Below are positions 20,413 to 29,053 of a DNA stretch of 64,000 nt, in pieces. The DNA is from Salisapilia sapeloensis. Taxonomy: Eukaryota; Oomycota; Peronosporomycetes; Peronosporales; Salisapiliaceae. The stretch lies in the NCBI GenBank assembly GCA_023334545.1, contig JAADVB010000008.1, positions 96,019 to 160,018 on the forward strand, written 5' to 3'. Position 1 is the stretch's first letter. Each line of letters begins with the position of its first letter. The translations under genes and the position numbers were made by a program. Below the pieces are notes generated by a model. It made no database searches and was not told the origin of the DNA. It worked only from the letters and a program-made list of their open reading frames with translations.

Positions 20413-21525
20413 ATGAGGAGCGTAAGCGTCCTCTTCCTGCTCTTTGCACTTATCATTGCAGCCGTTGTTGCCGACCCACGTGAAGTGGAGAATGAAGCGT
20501 ATGTTTTGAGTTCATTCACATCCTTTAATGCTTTATAAACAACATCCATAACCTAGCATTTGATTGCCAATAGATACATGGACTTGGACGAAGCGTCTGT
20601 CCCTGATGTAGCAATCGAGAAGCGTGTATCCATTGCACTCGAGCATAACATCGGTCCAGAAGCCTCTAGCGTGTTTTCTCCTCGAGGCTCGGTCGAAGTC
20701 CTCTTCGGATCGTCCTTGGTGAAACCCCAAGCTACTTTCAAAGACACTCCTTCCTTGTCTGAAGTTGAGCTCCAGGAATTTCAGGTATGCATGCATGATG
20801 TAACAATGGACTATGATATGCTCACGACTTTATAGTCTCTCTTGGCGAATAATGGCTATTACATGGTTCGAGCTCGTTCAGATCCGGAGGATGCCAGCTC
20901 TCATTACGTCGCTGCTTCCATCCCCATCGTATTAGCTCTTTTATGGCAGCATCTGTAGTCATCTAAATGTAGCTGTGTGTAGTGCATGCTAGCGGCCGTG
21001 AAGATGCATGAAGACTTGGCTTTCCACATGTCAGATGACGGTCAGCTCATCGGCATCGAGTTCCTCACGCCTTACATTTCTCCATCTACCTGCTCTCAAG
21101 TCCAGAAGGTATGCAAGTCACGACTTGATGTGTATCCCCTCTTAGCATTTGAGTATAGAAGGGACTGTCTACGGCGCAATTGACACCCCACGCGACCGTC
21201 TTCTTGGCTCAACCTGGAGCGAGGTAATGCTCCAAACAACATGTACTAGTATCGAGTCTAATAAGAGTATCTAGTCCTCCCAAGAATGTTGGTGCTCGAA
21301 AGGATAGCATTCCGAAAGGAGTGAAACCAGCGAAAGCGGATGGCGAGGAAGAAGCTGTGGAAGAGAACCCGTCCTTCTTCCGAAAATATGTACGTTCCTC
21401 TTGGAGTTTGTTTAGATCGAGTACTCATGTCATTATAGTGGTACATCATCCTACCAATCGTCATCTTCAGCCTCGTGGGTGGACAGGAACCACAAGCGGC
21501 TGGAGCACCAGCGGGACGACGTTAG
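20413..21525 (+). CDS. EMC10: ER membrane protein complex subunit 10 (EMC10), 7 exons
   Basis: I assembled seven exons by frame continuity: 20413-20498, 20574-20784, 20836-20928, 20983-21108, 21159-21223, 21275-21389 and 21439-21525. All introns are 49-75 nt and GT-AG. They give 260 residues, close to the roughly 262 of human EMC10. A signal peptide opens the protein (RSVSVLFLLFALIIAAVVA). A luminal beta-sandwich follows with the EMC10-like segments FSPRGSVEVLFGSSL and NNGYYMVRARSD. A charged linker (about 190-230) leads to a single TM segment, WYIILPIVIFSLVGG, and a short Gly/Ala/Pro tail. EMC10 is a luminal subunit of the EMC insertase, which places TM proteins in the ER membrane. The family assignment rests on architecture and these motifs. 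Single-frame translation shows only disconnected fragments, so the gene is easily missed. Confidence 0.8.
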
Positions 21526-22129
21526 AATGGTCGTATCGAAACTTGGGTTGGAATAAAGCTACCTGCCTTTAAAGACTGAAGCTATGCTCAATCTCGAGAT
21601 TTCTATACGTAATAGTTGTATCGTTCTTTCGAAGGGTCCAGAGATCTGTCTTATATAATCTTTGCTTTTAATGTTGTGGATACTTGATACTGAATCATGA
21701 ACACTCTAGTTCCTCTCCTAGACATATAGATACAAGGTGAACTCAGAGATGGTACTAACCAGGAGCAATCATCACGCGACTACCTCGACATTCTTTTTTA
21801 TAAAAGGACTCGTTTACCCAACAGATTCTGCTTTTAGACGCTCGGAAAAGGATACTAGATGGAAGCATGAGCTAATCATCGACCTCATCGCCTTTTATGG
21901 ATGGCAGCAAAGCAAATCTTACTTTAGGATCCCTCGGATGTGTCATAGCTGAGTATGACGACATCGTGCGAGATCCAGACTGTAGCTGAAATCAAGTGAT
22001 AGCCAGATTAGCAGCACATTTCTCTTCCAGCCTTTAGTAATTTTCATCAAATGTGTATCTGCTATCAAGTGTAGATACCTCCAAAAATTGAAACGAACAC
22101 TACAAGCAAGTGACAGGAGAAATCAATTT
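21526..22129. other. Intergenic spacer between convergent genes
   Basis: About 600 bp between the EMC10 stop and the stop of the convergent A-domain protein. One 71-codon ORF (21737-21952) has no recognisable features. Confidence 0.5.
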
Positions 22130-22903
22130 TTAAATCTTTCGAGGCTGATGGTCCATTAATGACTGCGACTCTGTTTCTGGAGATAGTTCAGTTGGTGATA
22201 CGTCGCTAGTAGGATTCGACGCTTGTTGGATAGCAGATGCGCCAGTCCATTGCTGAGATAAGAGAAGCTGACCCCACACGGTGTTGTCTCCAGTGGCGAC
22301 TACAACCGCAACGAGCGATCCTTCCACTACTTTTGTCGTCATATAGATTAGGTGCGGCAGACAAAGAGCTTTGTCGGGATAATTTCCACTCGGACGACTG
22401 GACGGTGGCTCCGTCGATACTTTTTTACGCCACATATTCGAACCTCGGACACTACCTGACTCTAGCGTCAAGTCATCTCCTTCATCCGAAGTCTCCGAGG
22501 CCTCCAGTAGTTTAGACTGATCCACTATGCAGTCGTTGGATGCCTCAATGATACGCATATCAGCAGCGATAATGTCACCAGCATGCACTTCAACGACGTC
22601 GCCTACAACCAAGCTCGTGGCATCCATCCGCAATGTGCGTGTAGTCGCGTTGGATAGTCGTCGTCTTACTCTGGCTTCCCGAGGAAGAGCTTCGTTATAG
22701 TTCTGCATGGCAGGGGTCTGTGCGAGGCAGGGCAGTAGGCAGCAGAGCCAAGATGGGCACTGGAGAGGCGGAGACACGCGGTTCGCGCCATGCAGTTGCC
22801 TTCGCGCTTGGGCTTCATCACGCGTGAGTCCGCGAGCTGCGTCTACGCCAAAGCGCTGGATGAAGTTGGATAATGCCTCCTCCTCGACTTTGGTATCCAT
22901 CAT
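22130..22903 (-). CDS. P-type ATPase-related A-domain protein (no pump core)
   Basis: A 257-residue protein with an ATG start. Residues of about 8-50 resemble the cation-ATPase N-terminal domain (ALSNFIQRFGVDAARGLTRDEAQARRQLHGANRVSPP). There follows an actuator (A) domain: MDATSLVVGDVVEVHAGDIIAADMRIIEAS (about 95-125), then CIVDQSKLLEASE, where active pumps read VDxSxLTGES, and later MTTKVVEGSLVAVVVATGDNTVWGQL (about 188-213). The TGES glutamate loop needed for dephosphorylation is therefore replaced by LEAS. There are no ten TM helices, no DKTGT phosphorylation motif and no TGDGxND hinge. A Cys-rich hydrophobic stretch (CPSWLCCLLPCL) sits where M1 would begin. The frame is intact, so the protein may be a stable non-catalytic relative or regulator rather than a recent fragment. 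I recall similar short A-domain proteins in protists but cannot verify it here. Confidence 0.75.
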   Translation of the reverse strand: MMDTKVEEEALSNFIQRFGVDAARGLTRDEAQARRQLHGANRVSPPLQCPSWLCCLLPCLAQTPAMQNYNEALPREARVRRRLSNATTRTLRMDATSLVVGDVVEVHAGDIIAADMRIIEASNDCIVDQSKLLEASETSDEGDDLTLESGSVRGSNMWRKKVSTEPPSSRPSGNYPDKALCLPHLIYMTTKVVEGSLVAVVVATGDNTVWGQLLLSQQWTGASAIQQASNPTSDVSPTELSPETESQSLMDHQPRKI

Positions 22904-24709
22904 CGCTCTTTAAGAACGGTTTCCTATGCCACTCCTGGTGGTACAGTGGCTGTTTTCAGATTTTAAATAATACAATTGTTTACTTTTGGTATAAAGCAAA
23001 AGTGTTGCTTGCCGTTGTGATGAATTTCCAGAGTGCAGTACTGACTTTAATCGATGTTTTTGGACGTTGGTGCTTCTCGTATGCACATAGCCAATAGTGT
23101 AGATATATTCACTCTTATCTGTCCTTTTGATCGCTTTTTGGTCAATGCTAGCCGCTTAGATTATCGATTGACGTCTCTGTTTCGTGAGAAATGCCGTCCA
23201 TGCATGACATATCTAGCGTAAATGTGAAACGAAATGAACGTTCGAGAGGCACAAAATTGATGGGATTTATAGGCTACTTTAATAGCGTCTAAAGTGTGGA
23301 TATTTGTTTTATCAATCTACTTTGATATTCATAGGTTCAAAAATATGCACAGTTCGATTGTCATGAATGACATACTGAGTTATAACGTTGTAATCAAGAT
23401 AGCCTATAGTAAAGATCCAAATTCATCAAACTGTTATAAAATTTTGAACTAGCATTGATGCGCTCTAAGTGGCCATGCATAGTACAATTGAACTGAAAGC
23501 ACATAGCTAGACACTGGAACAACAGTTTCATCTTACTGATTCTACGTGAGTCATATTCTAACACAATACTCGTGTAGTATCTCTGGTCTACTATTCTTTT
23601 TAATTATATTGCCTCGAGGCTTTATAAACCAGCTTTGAATGCAAGTACTTCATATTTCTTTCGCGTAGACTGTATCCACTCGTCGTTATCAGGACTTCAA
23701 CGTTTATCAGATCTGATTTCCGGAACGGATTGTCGAATCTTTCCCGTCTAATGGCTGCTGGGAAACTTTACAAGTACTAGAGTGGATAGAGTACTTATCT
23801 CTGAAATATGATCCGTCCTGTGAAGTCTAAGCAGACACTTGGCCCGTGTGTTTGCCTCCATTGCGGTCATTCATCAGAAAACCGAAGTGACCAGTCTGTT
23901 GGGCTTGTAGAAGCAGCGTGAGGTACTTTAAGCAAAGCATCGCCAATACGATCGTTTATAGCTAAATCGAAAGCAGCTTTCATGACAGGACTGCTTTTAT
24001 AGGTTAGGATAATAAAATTTTGCTGATACATTCCCGTCGCAACATAACAGATAAGCGTGTGCAGTGAATTTATATGCGAACGCACTCAAGCCATGCCGAC
24101 GAAAGCTTTTACACAGAGTAATCGCACTCGGGTGACAACGTTCAAACTAGTCTATTCGAGTACTTGGTGTGTGATCAAAGATACGATTCCTTTTTAAGCA
24201 TATTCTGGACGGAGGTTTTTTGCAAGAGCCTGAAAGCTTTCGATGTTTTTATATCCTTGTACAAAGCACGAGTTAAAGCTCTGACACCCAGCTGCATAGA
24301 TCTTGTTTACCATTTCGATATTTCTTATCTCACAACGCATTACTGGTATGTCGTAGGTAGAGAAGGATGTATGTTACTATACTGGTGAACTACGGGAATG
24401 GAAACTAGAAGACTGTCGATATGTGGCTTGAAAAGGGCTACATCGGCTGAATGACCATCCGAGGTCATTGTGACCAACAATTTGATTTATTGCATTCTAA
24501 CACTATTGTAACCTTCTGTCACGAACTCAAGCCGTCACTACATGGAACCTCACCAACGAACCAGTCTACCCGAAGATGACTCCGATAGAAAAAATTGCGT
24601 ACTATGCTGACCATTCGTGGATTTGATTGATTTGTATTTTCATCCGCACTTCATATCATTCATACTTGGATCTGCTTCATCAAACACAAGATCCTTCCAC
24701 GTTGAGCAC
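22904..24709. other. 1.8-kb gene-poor region
   Basis: AT-rich, with many stops. The short ORFs at 23867-24085 (-) and 24164-24388 (+) are unlike known proteins. It includes the promoter side of both the A-domain gene and the ALDH-like gene, which diverge. Confidence 0.45.
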
Positions 24710-26413
24710 ATGAAGTCGAAAGTGAGCAAGAAGCGCACACCTGGAGTGTCGTCTACTACTCATAGTACAGAAATGTACGACTTCATGCGATCCACTACTA
24801 GTACGAACTTTAGCATCCAGTCTCCGGTCACGAATGGTAACGCAAATTCTTCCAACGTGATTATGTACGGGTCCCGTGAGAGTGCTCTTGTATCTCCTCA
24901 AACGATCACGACGAACTTCGTGCAGTCCACATCAGCCATGAAAACCCTTCGTCAGACATTTATAGATGGAAAGACACTACCATTGGAGCACAGGAAGAAA
25001 CTCCTTCGCAACCTTCAGATCATGGTCACGGAAGGACAGCGACAGCTCACAGATGCTATATGGCTCGATTTAAAACGCCATCCTGCAGAAACCTATAGCT
25101 TGGAACTTTCGGCTGTACATGCTGAGATCCAGCTTCACCTTGATCATTTGAACGAATGGGTCAAGCCGAAAGTGATTACGAACTATAACTTTACGACATG
25201 GCCGTCCCAGTCGTATATCGTCACTCAGCCGAGAGGTGTGATCTGTATCCTCGGTGCTTGGCACTTGCCGATCCGTATGATGCTACTGCCACTCATCGCT
25301 GCCTTGAGTGCTGGGAACTGTGCTCTACTCATCTTTTCCGGCGGAGATACTACTAAAAACACGAACGAGGCTCTTGCTTCTCTTCTAGAGCGCTACGTTG
25401 ACCAGCGCTACGTGCGACTTGTTGGAGGCGGTCGAGAGATGGCAACTCATGTGCTATTGCATGAACAGTTCGACCTTGTCTTTGCCTCTGGCGGGCCATT
25501 GATGGGTCGTGTAGTTGCAAGAGCTGCGTCCGAGTCATTGACACCAACGATCTTAGAACTTGGAGGGAAGAACCCAGCAATTGTGACGCATACTTGCAAT
25601 GTCCAAATGGCAGCAAAGAAGATTGCATGGGCATCTTTCTTAAATGCTGGCCAGACGAGTATGCGACCAGACTATGTGCTTGTCGATGCTCTAGTTGGTG
25701 ATAAGTTCACAAAGGCAGTGGAGTCCTGGGTCATGCATTTCTATGGTAGCGATCCGAAGTCGAGCGAAAGCTTTGGTCGACTCGTGAACAAGCGAGCATT
25801 CGACCGGATCGATTCCATCCTGAAGAGCGATCGGCGATGGATTACTTTCGGTGGATACAAGGACGCTCGAGACAAATTCATTTCGCCCACGTTACTACAC
25901 TTTGGTAAGAACCTTCCTGCGTTCGGTACGAGTTCCGCCATGGTTGACGAGATCTTTGGACCGATACTACCCATCGTCTACTACAATCAAGGACACATTG
26001 ACAGTGCCTTGATGTTCGTCTTGCAAAGAACTCGACCTTTAGCTCTATATCTCTTTACACAAGATGAATACGTTCGTCATCGAGTTGAGCAGCGGATGCA
26101 CTCTGGAAGCTTTGTGGTGAACGACTGCATGGCACATACCTTTCATCCGACGCTACCTGTTGGTGGCATTGGTGGCTCGGGTATGGGCAAGTATCAAGGC
26201 AAAGCTGGCTTTGACGCTTTCTCTCACCAGAAGAGTACGTTACGAAAGTCTGAATGGAATGATTTGGAGGCAAAGTATCCTCCGTACACAGACGCAAGTG
26301 AAAGCAAGTTGAAGAGAGCGATGCAACCGTCAAAGCGAACGCATCGAACGGTGGCTGTACTTGGCCTCGTTCTCTTTATCATCATTTTCTTGTTGATCTT
26401 ATCGACCATTTGA
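24710..26413 (+). CDS. ALDH3-like protein lacking catalytic Cys (probable pseudoenzyme)
   Basis: A 567-residue aldehyde dehydrogenase of the ALDH3/fatty aldehyde dehydrogenase type. The ATG at 24710 is preferred over an upstream TTG. A polar N-terminal extension of about 75 residues precedes the ALDH fold, and a C-terminal hydrophobic anchor (VAVLGLVLFIIIFLLILSTI) should tether it to a membrane, as in human ALDH3A2. The general-base Glu is present (E283 in LELGGKNP), and EIFGPILPIV and the C-terminal FSHQKS remain. However, the nucleophile position reads NAGQTSMRPDY, with Ser317 (codon AGT) instead of Cys, exactly 34 residues after the Glu as in ALDH3A1. GAWNYP is GAWHLP (Asn to His185), KPSE is IFSG, and FTGS is FASG. 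With the thiol, the oxyanion Asn and cofactor contacts altered, NAD-dependent oxidation is unlikely. The frame is long and intact, so a retained non-catalytic role is inferred. Confidence 0.9.
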   Translation: MKSKVSKKRTPGVSSTTHSTEMYDFMRSTTSTNFSIQSPVTNGNANSSNVIMYGSRESALVSPQTITTNFVQSTSAMKTLRQTFIDGKTLPLEHRKKLLRNLQIMVTEGQRQLTDAIWLDLKRHPAETYSLELSAVHAEIQLHLDHLNEWVKPKVITNYNFTTWPSQSYIVTQPRGVICILGAWHLPIRMMLLPLIAALSAGNCALLIFSGGDTTKNTNEALASLLERYVDQRYVRLVGGGREMATHVLLHEQFDLVFASGGPLMGRVVARAASESLTPTILELGGKNPAIVTHTCNVQMAAKKIAWASFLNAGQTSMRPDYVLVDALVGDKFTKAVESWVMHFYGSDPKSSESFGRLVNKRAFDRIDSILKSDRRWITFGGYKDARDKFISPTLLHFGKNLPAFGTSSAMVDEIFGPILPIVYYNQGHIDSALMFVLQRTRPLALYLFTQDEYVRHRVEQRMHSGSFVVNDCMAHTFHPTLPVGGIGGSGMGKYQGKAGFDAFSHQKSTLRKSEWNDLEAKYPPYTDASESKLKRAMQPSKRTHRTVAVLGLVLFIIIFLLILSTI

Positions 26414-26461
26414 TTTGGTGTTACAAGTAGTTTCGATTAATCACATGAGATCCTACTTGTC

Positions 26462-27946
26462 TTAGTCTCGTAGCTGTCCGATCGGTTTTCCAAGCATTAA
26501 CTGTCATTCACATACCATTAGCTTTTCAATTAGCTTGCTAGTGTTTGTTAAAGTACCTTTTCTCCTGGTTGTGTCGTGAATTGGAAGTTTTTAGGTGCTT
26601 CGAAGACGAGGACGACGGTTGATCCGAGTCGGAACTGTGCCACTTCATCTCCTTTCCCTGTGTCCATCCCACTTCCGTACTCTTTAATGAAACACTTTTT
26701 GTCTTCCGCAGCTTGATCCTGCTCCTTGACATTCGTCAAAAAGTCTGGCTCAGCGGACAAGGTGATGGACCCGACGTTCGTGGCACCGACTGCAGACATA
26801 CTGAACATCCCGTGCTGCCACTTTCCCATCAACACCACTCGTTCGTTTTCGACGAATAAGCTCGGAATGAGCTTGGCTGCTCGAGAGTTGACTGGGAAGA
26901 GGTTACCAGGAAAATGGCGTCGTTCCATCACCTTCCAGTCGATCGGTGAGTGGATACGATGGTAGTCGCCAGGGGCCAAGTAGATGACACACTGGTACAA
27001 AACCTTGTTCGGGTCTTTCGACCGCCATGAAGGAAAGTCTCCAATAAAGTCATCCAGACGATAGCGAGCTCCTTTGATCTGCTCTAGAGTTGCAGTAGGT
27101 GTAGTTTCATCCACGATACCAAAGGATGTGATCACGCCGTCCACAGGAGACGTGAGGACGCGTGGGTTCATCTCGATTGGACGCACGTCGTCCTTTAGTG
27201 GACGAGAGAAGAACTCGGCTAGATTGCGGTACGATTCCAGCGGGTATCTACGCACTTGCGAGTTAAAAGGATAGACACAATGCCAATTAATAGGACGTAC
27301 TTTGCTTCATCGAGGTTACAGTCGTAGACGTAGGTCCAAGCCTTGTACACTGGAGCTCGAAGGAACGTCGGTCTACAAGTTACATATTAATTATTAGATC
27401 TATAGATGGATTGAAACATCTTACAGTTCCTTGTCGTGGACTTTGCCCCAGAGGCGAGAGATGGCTCGATAGGGAAGCAGTTTAATCGATTCCAGCTACC
27501 GCATGTGAGACATTGTGCTCTATGATAAATATGTGGAGAAAGGAGTACTTGTCTTTGGGTTGCCATGCCACTCTCGAATTCAGTTGGCGGTGTAGGAAGC
27601 CTCGTCACTGCCAGTGATGGACCTTCGCGACGGTCATCAGCGGCAATGCTTAGATGATACCATTGCAACGCTGCAATCAGTGCAAATCCACCTGCTGCCG
27701 GCACTTTCCAGCCCATTGGGTTACCCCACCCAGGCGGAACGTCATCCTTTGGGGCTTCATGTTTGGTCTTTTGCTTGCTAGAAAATGAGCGGACTCTGTA
27801 CGACGATCACATCGTGTAGGCGATTAGTTTAAAGATTTAATGTGTTGGAATGATAGATTGCGAATCGAGCATGTAGCATACCTTGATGAACGCGCTGAAA
27901 GTCTGAAAGCGAATCGTGGCGAGGCTCTCGAGGGTGCTGCCAACAT
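26462..27946 (-). CDS. PSD: Phosphatidylserine decarboxylase, mitochondrial type, 6 exons
   Basis: It converts phosphatidylserine to phosphatidylethanolamine at the inner mitochondrial membrane and uses a pyruvoyl group made by self-cleavage. Exons in transcription order are 27946-27882, 27795-27549, 27495-27425, 27372-27301, 27247-26557 and 26500-26462, joined at GT-AG introns of 51-86 nt, for 394 residues. The N-terminus (MLAAPSRASPRFAFRLSARSS) looks like a mitochondrial presequence, and WKVPAAGGFALIAALQWYHLS is a membrane anchor. Core motifs are LLPYRAISRLWGKVHDKELP, YRNLAEFFSRPLK, SPVDG, YLAPGDYHRIHSPIDW and the self-cleavage site LGST followed by VVLVFEAP. The small last exon supplies MLGKPIGQLRD, the expected C-terminus; reading through the last intron would stop two residues after the donor. 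Its ATG lies 289 bp from the divergent eIF3j gene. Confidence 0.93.
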
Positions 27947-28235
27947 GGTTGCTACTCCACAGCGTAAGTGAACAATAACGATTTAACAAGCACATAAAGT
28001 ATTATTTTGATAAATACATACAAAATTATAGTGTATTATAGGCTTTCAGTTTCACTAGATGTATAATTTAATCTTAACAAGGCTGTATTACGAATAAAGT
28101 GAAAGGTTTTGGGCATAATGGCTACGAATTAGACTAGCCAAGCTCGACGCCATCCGACGAAATTCTTAAGCGAATCGAAAGGTTTTCATCCCTTGTGTAA
28201 TCTCTGCACTCCTTTTATAGACCTAGAACTGAATT
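27947..28235. promoter_or_regulatory. Shared 289-bp spacer between PSD and eIF3j
   Basis: The two divergent coding regions start on either side of this AT-rich segment, so both promoters must lie here or within the transcribed leaders. I can see no defined oomycete initiator element with confidence. Confidence 0.4.
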
Positions 28236-29011
28236 ATGGACTCGTGGGGTATGTACACATATGCATAATGTTATTGTACGAGGAATCTTAAATTAAAATT
28301 GGTCTAGACGATGATGAATTTGAGGTGCCAACCATTAATGCGAACAACGCCACCAAGCTGAACTGGGACGATGAAGAAGAAGAGGAGGAAGCACCTGCCC
28401 CTGTCCAGGAGCCCACGCCGAGTGCACCCAAGGGTCCGCTCAAGCCCAAGCAGCTCAAGAAGCTAAAAATGAAGGAGCTCGAGGAAAAACGCGAGTTGGA
28501 AGTCAAGCTCGCCAAGGCTCGCTTGGAAGACCAGGCGAATGAGACGGAGGACCAGCGTAAAGCCCGTGAGAAGGCTGCGATGGAAGAGGCGGACTTTGAA
28601 GCTGCTGTCGATGCGTTTGCCAGTGTCCCTCTCAAATCGGCCAAGGCCAGTGGCGATGACAGCGTCGAGGGCAGTATCGAGAGCATGCGTCTCATGTCGC
28701 TAGCTGACCACGAGAAGCTCGGTGAAGCCGTCTCGAAGCGTCTAGCTGACTCGAACGCCAAGTACGCTTTGGAGTGCATTAAGGTCTTGTTGACGAAAGG
28801 CACACAGAGTCTCAGTGCCGACGACATGAAGGAGCTGACGACGATTTTGAACGTCGTGAAGAACGATAAAATCCAACGTGCTAAGCCCAAGACCAAGAAG
28901 AAGAAGCAGTCGGGTCGTCAAGGCTATGCGAATGTCGAACGCAGTGCTCCGACTCGAGGCGTCGGCGCGATGGACTATGACGAGTACGATGACTTTGATG
29001 ATTTCATGTAA
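28236..29011 (+). CDS. Translation initiation factor eIF3 subunit J
   Basis: eIF3j binds the 40S subunit near the decoding centre and helps eIF3 and mRNA loading. A 13-nt first exon (28236-28248, ATG GAC TCG TGG G) is joined across a 59-nt intron (28249-28307) to the main exon 28308-29011. This gives the family's typical start MDSWDDDEFEVP and 238 residues, close to human eIF3j (258). Acidic runs (LNWDDEEEEEEAP) are followed by a Lys/Glu coiled coil (KQLKKLKMKELEEKRELEVK, about 58-80). The conserved helical core contains VPLKSAK, MSLADHEKLGEAVSKRL and YALECIKVLLTKG. A basic tail, KPKTKKKKQSGRQG, ends in an acidic DYDEYDDFDDFM. It is transcribed away from PSD. Confidence 0.93.
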
Positions 29012-29053
29012 GCAGCTAGAAGGAAATACAAGACGCTTGCGAAAAACCTTGCT

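Noticed and set aside
28288-28896. 202-codon minus-strand ORF with Ser-rich sequence
   Set aside because: It is the antisense of the eIF3j gene; the Ser runs are complements of Glu/Asp codons.
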